Counted from the first letter of the stretch, positions 1 to 6,868 are shown. The stretch is 7,720 nt of DNA from Eudoraea sp. (GCA_013042125.1 JABDQS010000111.1:1-7720); one strand, 5' to 3'. Notes: generated from the sequence alone by a model not told the origin. A program made the numbers and translations.

Positions 1-706
1 CTGCCAGAGCATCCGGAATGGTTCCCCCATGAAACTGGGTATACTCTCCTGTTGCAGAGACCGCTATTCTGTATTTTCGTATGGTTTGATCGTCAACTAA
101 TTTGGCTGTTCGCTCCTGCTCGGACGAAATAGGTTTTGCCTCGGTCTTACAAATAAATTTATCTGTTTCCCCGGATTGACCACTTCGGTCATATAAGACA
201 TATTCTGTTGCATCGCGAGAAGCTTTTTCCAGAAAGATGTTTTTCTCCTTGTCTTTAAAAATAAACATGGCCTGCACTCCTTTGGGAGACACGCTAAAGC
301 GTACCCTATCTGTTTTGTTCTTTACACTGTTCCCGGAAAAGGAACGTATTTCAGGATACTTTGAAGAAAGTTCCGGAGAAAAAACAGGGGTTTCCTCAAC
401 TTCATAGGCCACCATGTTGCCGGTTGCGTCCGGAAAGTATATTATGGTCTTGTTTGGCCCATTAGCAGCAAGTATGGTCTTGTTTGGTCTCTTGGCAGTA
501 AGTTTTGTTAACTCATTTACTAAAAGGGTTTCTTCCAGAGAAAAAAAACGTACTTTTTGCAAATCCAAACGTTTTAGATCGGAAGACAATAATTCGCTCT
601 TTACCTCTGACGTTTGCCAATATCCGGTTTGACCCACAGCGTAAAAGCAGTAGAATAGTATGGATATTGATAAAACAAGACGTAGTTTTGCAGACATTTG
701 GGGCAT
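1..706 (-). CDS. Secreted reprolysin-like (M12B-type) zinc metalloprotease, N-terminal part only
   Basis: This is an open minus-strand frame of 235 codons that leaves the window at the left edge. The first ATG is at 706 and an in-frame ATG at 697 (Met4) is equally possible; neither has a Shine-Dalgarno sequence. Residues 4-25 are a signal peptide (basic SAKLR, then a hydrophobic run ending YAVG before Q26), so the product should be exported. Residues 27-200 resemble the prodomain of flavobacterial reprolysin-like peptidases: a FSLEE segment, an IIYFPDATG strand, FSPELSSKYPEIRSFSG (about 109-125) and VRFSVSPKG (135-143). Residues 210-230, with RKYRIAVSATGEYTQFHGG, match the start of the catalytic domain in that group. 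The zinc-binding HExxH segment would lie beyond the edge, so activity cannot be judged. Residues 69-78 and 79-88 are a tandem repeat, described separately. The family call comes from recognising these phrases. The C-terminus, probably with a sorting domain, is not visible. Confidence 0.8.
   Translation of the reverse strand, partial: MPQMSAKLRLVLSISILFYCFYAVGQTGYWQTSEVKSELLSSDLKRLDLQKVRFFSLEETLLVNELTKLTAKRPNKTILAANGPNKTIIYFPDATGNMVAYEVEETPVFSPELSSKYPEIRSFSGNSVKNKTDRVRFSVSPKGVQAMFIFKDKEKNIFLEKASRDATEYVLYDRSGQSGETDKFICKTEAKPISSEQERTAKLVDDQTIRKYRIAVSATGEYTQFHGGTIPDALA
443..502 (-). repeat. Tandem 30-bp direct repeat inside the protease prodomain
   Basis: Two adjoining 30-bp units (443-472 and 473-502) match at 25 of 30 positions by eye. 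The first 15 bases on the plus strand, TATGGTCTTGTTTGG, are identical in both. In the minus-strand protein they encode LTAKRPNKTI (residues 69-78) followed directly by LAANGPNKTI (79-88), so the duplication adds exactly ten residues and keeps the frame. Three of the five base differences change an amino acid each (T/A, K/N, and two bases together R/G) and one is silent. The divergence suggests a duplication that is not brand new. The second copy runs into the IIYFPDATG strand that I expect in the family, so the upstream copy is probably the extra one (inference). Confidence 0.85.
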
Positions 707-745
707 TAAAGCGCTAAAAATAAGCCTTTTTATACATTATATGGT
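707..745. promoter_or_regulatory. Divergent intergenic region between the protease gene and ribF
   Basis: Only 39 bp separate the two divergent starts, so at least one promoter must reach into the opposite gene. On the minus strand TATTTTTA (722-715) fits the Bacteroidota -7 box TAnnTTTG at all but the last base and lies just before the protease start. I find no matching TTTG -33 box at normal spacing. For ribF, a TTTG at 697-700 could be a -33 box, but the sequence at the expected -7 place (around 720-730, TAAGCCTT) fits poorly. The region is AT-rich and has no clear operator palindrome. It must contain promoters, but the exact boxes are uncertain. Confidence 0.4.
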
Positions 746-1672
746 GTGGTAACGGTTCAAAGCATTTCTAAATACGTTAAAAATCACCCTTCGGTCATTA
801 CCATTGGCACTTTTGACGGTGTTCATATTGGACACAAATTGATCTTAGAACGACTCATAAATGATGCCAGGATCAATAATCGGGTGTCTGCGGTGCTCAC
901 TTTTTTCCCGCATCCACGTATGGTTTTACAAAAAGATTCCGACCTGAAACTCTTGAATACTATTGAGGAAAAGAAGAAGATCCTGGAAGATCTTGGCTTA
1001 GATTACCTCATTATTCAGCCCTTTACCAAAACCTTTTCCAGATTGAGTGCAACTGCCTTCGTACGGGATATGTTGGTAAATGCACTGCATGCAAAAAAAG
1101 TTATCATAGGATATGATCATCGATTTGGCAGAAATCGAAACGCCAATATTAACGATCTGATCGCCTTTGGGAATGCCCTCGATTTTCAAGTAGATGAGAT
1201 CCCTGCCCAGGAAATAGATGCGGTAGCGGTAAGTTCTACTAAGATCAGAAATGCCTTATTGGAAGGTGATGTAGCCACCGCTAACACCTATTTAGGCTAT
1301 TCCTACATGCTAAATGGAGAGATCATAAGAGGAAAAGGCTTAGGAAAAGAATTAGGTTTTCCCACGGCTAACCTTCATATAGAGGAAGCATACAAACTTA
1401 TCCCCAGGAACGGGGTCTATGTGATTCAGAGCAACTTTCACAACAAGATCATATATGGGATGATGAATATAGGAACCAACCCTACTGTTGATGGGCAACA
1501 CCAGAGTATTGAAGTCCATTTTTTTAATTTCAACGAAGACCTCTACCACAAGCATATACAGGTCAATATTCTTCATTGGATACGGGAGGAACAAAAATTC
1601 AATTCCCTCGAAGAACTTAAACAACAACTTAAGAAGGATAAAAAAACTGCGCGCAGCCTAATCACTCAATAA
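746..1672 (+). CDS. ribF: Bifunctional riboflavin kinase / FMN adenylyltransferase (FAD synthetase)
   Basis: This cytoplasmic enzyme phosphorylates riboflavin to FMN and then adenylates FMN to FAD. At 308 residues it has the usual length for bacterial RibF. The N-terminal nucleotidyltransferase domain shows GTFDGVHIGH (21-30) with the HxGH signature at 27-30, FFPHP, GYDHRFG (122-128) and SSTKIR (163-168). The C-terminal kinase domain shows GFPTAN (204-209, with the PTAN ATP/Mg-binding motif), NIGTNPT (241-247) and IEVHFF, whose Glu256 is the expected catalytic base. No catalytic element looks lost. The start is GTG at 746, because no in-frame ATG lies upstream before the homologous region and VQSISKY is a normal RibF beginning. 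An ATG five bases earlier (741) is out of frame and stops after three codons. The stop codon abuts the ATG of the HTTM gene, so the two are probably co-transcribed and translationally coupled. Confidence 0.95.
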   Translation: MVTVQSISKYVKNHPSVITIGTFDGVHIGHKLILERLINDARINNRVSAVLTFFPHPRMVLQKDSDLKLLNTIEEKKKILEDLGLDYLIIQPFTKTFSRLSATAFVRDMLVNALHAKKVIIGYDHRFGRNRNANINDLIAFGNALDFQVDEIPAQEIDAVAVSSTKIRNALLEGDVATANTYLGYSYMLNGEIIRGKGLGKELGFPTANLHIEEAYKLIPRNGVYVIQSNFHNKIIYGMMNIGTNPTVDGQHQSIEVHFFNFNEDLYHKHIQVNILHWIREEQKFNSLEELKQQLKKDKKTARSLITQ

Positions 1673-2998
1673 ATGCTACAGAATTGGCTTTTTAAGAAGG
1701 TCGACAATGGATCGCTTATAATATTCCGGATCTTTTTCGGGATCCTTATTAGCCTTGAGAGCTTTGGGGCTATCCTTACCGGATGGGTGAGAAGAACCCT
1801 GATTGAACCCTCTTTTACCTTTTCCTTTATCGGCTTTGAGTGGCTGCAGCCCCTACCCGGAAATGGCATGTATTTTTATTTTGTGATCATGGGAATTTTG
1901 GGAATTTTTATTGCCATTGGCTTTAAATACCGCTGGAGTATTATACTTTTTACTCTTTTATGGAGCGCAGTATACCTAATGCAAAAGACTTCCTATAATA
2001 ACCACTATTACTTATTGATACTTATCTCATTTCTGATGTGTTTTATGCCTGCAAATAGCTATGCCTCTGTAGATTGCAGGTTAAATCCTCCACTTCGCAA
2101 CAACTCTATGCCGGCCTGTATAAAATGGATCATTATTTTTCAACTCTTCATTGTATATACTTACGCCGCCCTTGCCAAACTCTACGGGGACTGGCTAGAT
2201 CTCTCAATTATCGAGATACTTCTGAAGGGCAAGGCCTACTACCCTCTTATTGGAGATCTCCTACAACATCCTTGGGTTCACGCTATCATTGGGACAATGG
2301 GTATCCTGTTCGACCTGTTGATCATTCCCGCATTACTCTGGAAACCTACCCGCAATTGGGCCTTTGGATTTGCTATTTTCTTTCATCTTTTCAATTCAAT
2401 TGTATTTCAAATAGGCATCTTCCCATATTTGGCACTGGCGTTTACAGTATTCTTTTATCCTCCTGAAGTGATCAAAAAACGCGTTTTTAAGCAGAAGGAA
2501 CTCTACACCGCCAAGGAGATTCAAAAACCCAATTATGGCACTTTATTATTGATGGGCTGCAGTGTATATTTTGTAATTCAACTGCTCTTGCCGGTGAGAC
2601 ACTTTTTTATTGCAGATGATGTATTGTGGACAGAGGAAGGACACCGAATGAGTTGGCGAATGATGCTTCGCAGCAGATCTGGTTACGTTCAATTTGTAGT
2701 AGTTAATAAGGATACCGGGGCAAAAACTATCGAATCCCCCAACCTCTACCTAACCCCAAAACAATTAGACAAAGTTTCTTGTTACCCGGATTTCATATGG
2801 CAATTTGCTCAGTATCTAAAAGAAGAATACAGCGCCCGGGGACAACAGATCTCAGTGTTTGCAAAAAGTAAGGTAAGCATAAATGGCAAGCCATTGGCCG
2901 CATTCACTGATCCGTCTGTAGATCTTGCGGCTGTGAAATGGGATCATTTACATCATCATAGTTGGATCTTACCTTCTCCACTAAAAACGTACGAATAA
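1673..2998 (+). CDS. HTTM-domain membrane protein, vitamin K-dependent gamma-carboxylase homologue
   Basis: This 441-residue inner-membrane protein has about nine hydrophobic segments (roughly 14-36, 67-84, 88-103, 112-125, 152-168, 203-222, 229-246, 248-263, 290-307) followed by a polar C-terminal part. It is colinear with the core of human GGCX as I recall that sequence. FEWLQPLPGNGMY (55-67) corresponds to its LRPLPLDWMY segment, and KTSYNNHYYL (105-114) to KTSWNNHSYL. AALAKLYGDW (165-174) corresponds to the segment holding the catalytic base Lys218, here Lys169. FFHLFNS (236-242), MSWRMMLRSRS (326-336) and DPSVDL near the C-terminus also match. His111 aligns with the functionally important His160. 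The large lumenal C-terminal domain of GGCX is absent. The human enzyme couples vitamin K hydroquinone oxidation to Glu carboxylation; in this organism menaquinone would be the natural quinone (inference), and the substrate is unknown. The start is fixed by the TAAATG junction with ribF. Confidence 0.9.
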   Translation: MLQNWLFKKVDNGSLIIFRIFFGILISLESFGAILTGWVRRTLIEPSFTFSFIGFEWLQPLPGNGMYFYFVIMGILGIFIAIGFKYRWSIILFTLLWSAVYLMQKTSYNNHYYLLILISFLMCFMPANSYASVDCRLNPPLRNNSMPACIKWIIIFQLFIVYTYAALAKLYGDWLDLSIIEILLKGKAYYPLIGDLLQHPWVHAIIGTMGILFDLLIIPALLWKPTRNWAFGFAIFFHLFNSIVFQIGIFPYLALAFTVFFYPPEVIKKRVFKQKELYTAKEIQKPNYGTLLLMGCSVYFVIQLLLPVRHFFIADDVLWTEEGHRMSWRMMLRSRSGYVQFVVVNKDTGAKTIESPNLYLTPKQLDKVSCYPDFIWQFAQYLKEEYSARGQQISVFAKSKVSINGKPLAAFTDPSVDLAAVKWDHLHHHSWILPSPLKTYE

Positions 2999-3023
2999 GG
3001 GTAAGGAAACCTCAACCTTACTT
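2999..3023 (+). terminator. Weak inverted repeat after the HTTM gene (possible terminator)
   Basis: Immediately after the stop, GTAAGG (3001-3006) can pair with CCTTAC (3016-3021) across a nine-base loop, and two G-U pairs could extend the stem outward. There is no T-run behind it (the following bases are ATCTGAATTC), so it is not a classic intrinsic terminator. Its place between the ribF-HTTM unit and the serS promoter makes an RNA 3'-end or stability role conceivable. Confidence 0.3.
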
Positions 3024-3045
3024 ATCTGAATTCGCCAATTAAGCG

Positions 3046-3053
3046 TAAATTTG
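3046..3053 (+). promoter_or_regulatory. Putative serS promoter, -7 box TAAATTTG
   Basis: TAAATTTG matches the Bacteroidota/Flavobacteria -7 consensus TAnnTTTG exactly and lies 18 bases before the serS ATG. That predicts a leader of only about 10-14 bases. No clean TTTG -33 box is present: TCTG at 3025-3028 is the nearest candidate, at a somewhat short spacing. The box suggests that serS has its own transcription start in the 73-bp gap after the HTTM gene. Confidence 0.6.
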
Positions 3054-3071
3054 TGCCTTAAATAATGTCTA

Positions 3072-4343
3072 ATGCTAGTATTACAGGCAATAAGGGAAAA
3101 TAAAGAGGCTATCAGCAAGGCCCTGAAGAAACGAAATCTGGACGCAGACACTTTGTTGTCTCAGGTGCTAAAGCTCGATGAAAAGAGAAGAGCACTACAA
3201 ACCGAGATGGACGGTACCCTTGCCCAATTAAATTCATTGTCGAAAGAAATTGGAACCCTTTACAAAAGCGGAAAGGCAACGGAAGCAAATCTTCTCAAAG
3301 AAAAAACCACAAGTTTAAAAGAAGACTCCAAAAGTATGGGGGAGAAGTTGAATGAAGTGGCCATAGAATTAGAGCAGGCCTTATACCTTATCCCCAATGT
3401 CCCTAATGAATTGGTACCAGCAGGCTCATCTGAGGAGGATAATGAAGAAGTGTTCAGAGAAGGAGAAGTACCAAAACTAATTGAAGGAGCACTGCCCCAC
3501 TGGGAATTGGCAAAGAAATATGACATTATCGATTTTGAACTGGGTGTAAAGATCACAGGAGCAGGATTTCCGGTTTACAAGGGTAAAGGGGCAAAATTAC
3601 AGCGTGCCCTTATCGCCTATTTTCTTGATCGGAATACTGCTGCGGGATATACAGAAATGCAAGTACCTCATCTTGTTAATGCCGCCTCCGGATTTGGAAC
3701 AGGGCAACTTCCTGATAAGGAAGGACAGATGTATCATGTTACCGCAGATGATCTTTACCTGATCCCAACTGCAGAGGTCCCCGTGACAAATATTTTCCGA
3801 GATACCATTTTAAATCATCAGGATCTGCCCATTTGTTATACCGGATATACGCCATGTTTCAGAAGAGAGGCCGGTAGTTATGGAGCCCACGTGAGGGGTC
3901 TTAATCGTTTGCATCAATTCGATAAAGTGGAAATAGTACGTGTAGAGGAACCTGCAAATTCCTATAAAGCGTTAACGGCCATGGTAGAACATATAAAAGA
4001 AATTCTAAGAGAATTGGAGCTCCCCTATAGAGTCCTCTGTTTGTGTGGTGGGGATCTTGGGTTTACCTCAGCACTAACCTATGATTTTGAAGTGTTCTCA
4101 ACCGCCCAGGATCGATGGCTCGAAATAAGCTCTGTTTCTAATTTTGAGACCTATCAATCTAACCGACTTAAACTCCGTTTTAAAGATAAGAATGGTAAAA
4201 CTCAGCTGGCCCATACGCTCAACGGCAGTTCTCTCGCCTTACCCAGGGTATTGGCAGGAATTCTTGAAAATTTCCAGACGGCAGAAGGGATCCGTATCCC
4301 AAAAGTATTGGTCCCTTATACCGGATTTGATCTTATAGATTAA
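3072..4343 (+). CDS. serS: Seryl-tRNA synthetase (class II)
   Basis: This cytoplasmic enzyme charges tRNA(Ser) with serine, and also charges tRNA(Sec) where that exists. At 423 residues it is the standard bacterial length. Residues 1 to about 105 form the charged, helical coiled-coil arm that recognises the long variable arm of tRNA(Ser), followed by the IPNVPNE turn. The class II catalytic core shows TAEVP (233-237, serine pocket), motif 2 CFRREAGSYG (262-271), LEISSVSNFETYQ, and motif 3 HTLNGSSLALPR (381-392) with its conserved arginine at 392. No key residue is missing. The start is supported by MLVLQAIRENKE, which lines up with the normal SerS N-terminus. A nearby out-of-frame ATG at 3065 is rejected as the start but may matter for regulation. 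A TAnnTTTG box upstream suggests independent transcription. I see no T-box leader. Confidence 0.97.
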   Translation: MLVLQAIRENKEAISKALKKRNLDADTLLSQVLKLDEKRRALQTEMDGTLAQLNSLSKEIGTLYKSGKATEANLLKEKTTSLKEDSKSMGEKLNEVAIELEQALYLIPNVPNELVPAGSSEEDNEEVFREGEVPKLIEGALPHWELAKKYDIIDFELGVKITGAGFPVYKGKGAKLQRALIAYFLDRNTAAGYTEMQVPHLVNAASGFGTGQLPDKEGQMYHVTADDLYLIPTAEVPVTNIFRDTILNHQDLPICYTGYTPCFRREAGSYGAHVRGLNRLHQFDKVEIVRVEEPANSYKALTAMVEHIKEILRELELPYRVLCLCGGDLGFTSALTYDFEVFSTAQDRWLEISSVSNFETYQSNRLKLRFKDKNGKTQLAHTLNGSSLALPRVLAGILENFQTAEGIRIPKVLVPYTGFDLID

Positions 4344-4377
4344 GATTTCATTGATAGTTTTTCTTCCGGGACTTGGT

Positions 4378-4385
4378 TACCTTTG
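4378..4385 (+). promoter_or_regulatory. Putative promoter of the TPR gene, -7 box TACCTTTG
   Basis: TACCTTTG fits the Bacteroidota -7 consensus TAnnTTTG exactly and lies ten bases before the first ATG of the TPR gene. Transcription from it would give an almost leaderless mRNA. The -33 region (about 4350-4361) is T-rich but has no perfect TTTG. It sits in the 52-bp gap after serS, where I see no terminator hairpin, so read-through from serS is also possible. Confidence 0.55.
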
Positions 4386-4395
4386 AGAAAGTTGC

Positions 4396-6183
4396 ATGAT
4401 GAAAGGTATTATTTTATGGCTGTGCTTATTTACTGTTTTTAGCGGTTTGGCACAAGACGACTTTTTGGCGAAGCAGTACTTCAACGATGGAGAATACGAG
4501 AAGGCTCTTGTATTTTATGAACGACTCGTAGACCAAAACCCCCGCAGAATGGACTTTGCGGAAAATATGGTACGTTGCTACCAGCAATTGGAATACTATG
4601 ACAAGGCGGAAGCCTTTCTAATGGGTCGGCTCCAATCCGGGAATGCCTTCCCTACAATTTTCATTGAGTTAGGGTATAACTTCAGGCTGCAGGAAAACAC
4701 TGAAAAAGCTGCTGAATATTACAAAAAGGCACTGGCAGCTATTGAAAAAAATCCGAATTACGGCTATGGTATTGGAGTGGGATTTCAGCGATTTGCACTG
4801 TTAGATTACTCCTTACAGGCTTATGAAAAAGCCATGGAATTGAATCCTCAACTCGATTACAATTTTCAAATAGCTCAAATTTATGGGGAACAGGGGAATG
4901 TTGAGAAAATGTTTGTCTCGTATCTTCAACTCCTGGGTAATGGCAGGACCACAATTGGAAATGTAATAGGTAAGATCGGTGATTTTATTTCTGAAGATCC
5001 GGAGAATGAAAACAACCGCTTACTCAAAAAAGCGATACTGCAGAAAGCTCAAAAAGACCCGGATATCCTATGGAACGAATTGTTGAGTTGGCTCTATGTT
5101 CAACAAAAACAGTACAACTTTGCTTTTGCCCAGGAAAAAGCCATTTATAAAAGAGCCATGGGAGCATCCTTTGAACGGATGGTGACCTTGGGCAACACTT
5201 CCTTAGAAAATAAGGCCGTAGAAATCGCTAAGCAGATCTATGAGTATATTGTAAAGAACAGTTCAGAGGTTGTTACCAAATTAAACGCACAGCTCAATCT
5301 ATTAGACATTGAATTGCTAGCCGCAGAAAACAAAGACCTTTCCAGAATTGATACACGTTACCAGGATCTTATGACCTCATACGGTTATCAGGTTCCCACT
5401 TTGCAGCTTCAGGTTGCCTACGCTAATTTTCTGACCTTCCGGAAGAGTGAATCAGAAAAGGCCATCCCTATACTTAAAAGATCCCTGGAGCTACCCTTGA
5501 CAAAATACGGAGAAGCCTATATAAAATTGGCTCTCGGCGATATCCTGGTTTTCGATCAAAAATTTAATGAGGCCCTCATTTATTTTTCCCAAATTCAAAA
5601 AAGTCTCAAGAACGACGTACTGGGACAGGAAGCAAGGTTTAAAGTAGCTCAAACAAGTTTTTATAAAGGCGATTTTGATTGGGCACTTACCCAGTTGAAG
5701 GTACTGCGGGGCTCTACTTCCCAACTCATTGCCAATGACGCCATGCAATTAAGTTTGCTGATCTCGGATAATTCACTTGAGGATTCAACTCAGACCGCTT
5801 TGAAAAAGTATGCCAGGGCAGATCTGCTTGCCTACCAGAACAAAAACAAAGAAGCCATTACCGTTTTGGAGGATATTTTACAACAGCACAAGGGTGAAAA
5901 GATCGAAGACGAAGCGCTGCTGAGACAGGCCGAGTTGCTGGAAGCTTCTAACGAGTTGGAGGGTGCACTTTTTAATTATACGAAGATCGTGGAGTTTTAC
6001 GGTAATGATATCCTCGCGGATGATGCACACTTTGCCATGGCAGAATTATACCGAATAAAATTAAATAAGCCCGAAAAAGCAAAATATCATTATGAACGCA
6101 TCTTGTACAATTATCAGGATAGTTATTACTTTCCTCAGGCAAGAAAGAATTTCAGAATTCTAAGGGGCGATACCATTAATTGA
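4396..6183 (+). CDS. Secreted/periplasmic tetratricopeptide-repeat protein
   Basis: The specific function is not recognised. The 595-residue product starts with a signal peptide (MMKGIILWLCLFTVFSGLA, likely cleaved before Q20), so it should be periplasmic, and no lipobox cysteine is seen. The mature part is almost entirely helical TPR-type repeat. N-terminal units read AKQYFNDGEYEKALVFYERL (about 25-44), CYQQLEYYDKAEAFL (61-75), NTEKAAEYYKKALAAIEKNP (101-120) and LQAYEKAMELNP (140-151). A middle region has less regular repeats. The C-terminal group (about 507-595) reads like the TPRs of BamD or YbgF/CpoB-type proteins, with ADDAHFAMAELY and EKAKYHYERILYNYQDSYY. Such proteins usually scaffold envelope complexes; that role here is inference. 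Met1 and Met2 are adjacent ATGs, so the exact start is uncertain by one codon. It has its own likely promoter and stands between serS and the DUF4286 gene. Confidence 0.88.
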   Translation: MMKGIILWLCLFTVFSGLAQDDFLAKQYFNDGEYEKALVFYERLVDQNPRRMDFAENMVRCYQQLEYYDKAEAFLMGRLQSGNAFPTIFIELGYNFRLQENTEKAAEYYKKALAAIEKNPNYGYGIGVGFQRFALLDYSLQAYEKAMELNPQLDYNFQIAQIYGEQGNVEKMFVSYLQLLGNGRTTIGNVIGKIGDFISEDPENENNRLLKKAILQKAQKDPDILWNELLSWLYVQQKQYNFAFAQEKAIYKRAMGASFERMVTLGNTSLENKAVEIAKQIYEYIVKNSSEVVTKLNAQLNLLDIELLAAENKDLSRIDTRYQDLMTSYGYQVPTLQLQVAYANFLTFRKSESEKAIPILKRSLELPLTKYGEAYIKLALGDILVFDQKFNEALIYFSQIQKSLKNDVLGQEARFKVAQTSFYKGDFDWALTQLKVLRGSTSQLIANDAMQLSLLISDNSLEDSTQTALKKYARADLLAYQNKNKEAITVLEDILQQHKGEKIEDEALLRQAELLEASNELEGALFNYTKIVEFYGNDILADDAHFAMAELYRIKLNKPEKAKYHYERILYNYQDSYYFPQARKNFRILRGDTIN

Positions 6184-6189
6184 ACTTTG
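6182..6189 (+). promoter_or_regulatory. Possible promoter for the DUF4286-AIG2 / rsmA unit
   Basis: GAACTTTG, overlapping the TPR stop codon, differs from the -7 consensus TAnnTTTG only at its first base and continues into CTTTGCA, a form often seen in flavobacterial promoters. It lies 25 bases before the ATG of the DUF4286 fusion gene. I see no -33 TTTG at a suitable distance. It could drive this gene together with rsmA. Confidence 0.35.
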
Positions 6190-6214
6190 CATTTATTTAC
6201 CATTACACAAACCA

Positions 6215-6856
6215 ATGCTAATTTACAATGTCACCATTAATGTAGAAGAATCTGTGAAAGATTCCTGGGTTTCCTGGATGATGAATACTCATATCCCCGA
6301 TGTTCTTGCCACCGGTAAATTTTTAGAAGCAACAATGACCAGGGTCCTTGTTGATGAAGAGATGGGCGGTATTACCTATTCGGTGCAATACAAAGTAAAA
6401 AACCGGGAAACGTTAGATCTCTATTATCAAAATGACGCAGAACATTTACGAAACGAAACAATCAAACTTTTTGGCAACTCTTTGGTGGCTTTCAGGACAG
6501 AATTAGAAGTTCTCACTATTGAAAAGCCCCTTGTTGACAGTGCTACGGAATACTTATTTACATATGGCACTCTTCAGGACAAAGAGGTACAGCAAATGGT
6601 CTTCTCACGGATTTTATCTGGCAGGAAGGATCATCTAAAAGATCATACTATTTCCAAAGTTCTGGTAGGCGGACTCTACCCTTCCGTTGAGGCATCAACA
6701 AAATCCGTGAAAGGAGTTCCCGGTATTTTATATATAATAAGTAAGGATGAATTACGGCGAGTAGATATCTATGAAGGCGACGCTTATTACAGAAAAAAAG
6801 CTATGCTGGGCTCTGGGATAGAAGCGTGGGTATACCAGGGAAAATCCGAATCTTAA
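6215..6856 (+). CDS. Fusion protein: DUF4286 domain + AIG2/gamma-glutamylcyclotransferase-like domain
   Basis: This 213-residue cytoplasmic protein has two parts and no signal peptide or membrane segment. Residues 1 to about 103 look like DUF4286, a small domain of unknown function common in Bacteroidota. It begins MLIYNVTINVEESV and contains WMMNTHIPDVLATGKF, a GGITYSVQYKV strand and HLRNETIKLFGNSLVAFRTEL. After a short linker, residues 112 to about 209 fit the AIG2/GGCT-like fold: YLFTYGTLQ (113-121) is the Y-G-[ST]-L substrate-loop signature, VGGLYPSV and KGVPGILYIIS follow, and VDIYEGDAYYRKKAML carries Glu187 in the position of the family's catalytic acid. Known members release 5-oxoproline from gamma-glutamyl compounds, but the substrate here cannot be read from sequence. 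The frame is continuous across the junction, so it is a real fusion unless there is a sequencing error. It is followed 12 bp later by rsmA, probably in one operon. Confidence 0.82.
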   Translation: MLIYNVTINVEESVKDSWVSWMMNTHIPDVLATGKFLEATMTRVLVDEEMGGITYSVQYKVKNRETLDLYYQNDAEHLRNETIKLFGNSLVAFRTELEVLTIEKPLVDSATEYLFTYGTLQDKEVQQMVFSRILSGRKDHLKDHTISKVLVGGLYPSVEASTKSVKGVPGILYIISKDELRRVDIYEGDAYYRKKAMLGSGIEAWVYQGKSES

Positions 6857-6868
6857 GCAAATTTATTC

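Noticed and set aside
414..717. Plus-strand open frames of about 70 codons at 414-632 and 505-717
   Set aside because: They lie antisense to the protease gene, whose minus-strand frame has a signal peptide and family-like sequence. The plus-strand translations have no recognisable domain.
1885..1912. Short direct repeat GGGAATTTT in the HTTM gene
   Set aside because: It encodes a hydrophobic Gly-Ile-Leu stretch of a membrane helix, and simple codon choice explains the repetition.
2074..2466. A 130-codon plus-strand frame inside the HTTM gene
   Set aside because: It is a shifted frame of the gamma-carboxylase homologue. Its translation resembles no protein I know, while the overlapping frame has conserved motifs.
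3001..3071. T-box or other riboswitch leader for serS
   Set aside because: The gap is only 73 bases, with a promoter box just before the start. It is too short for a T-box and shows no specifier or antiterminator sequence. The same reasoning excludes an FMN riboswitch before ribF (39-bp gap).
4344..4395. Possible terminator in the gap between serS and the TPR gene, because of the T-run near 4358-4363
   Set aside because: There is no G/C-rich inverted repeat immediately before the T-run, so a hairpin terminator is not supported.
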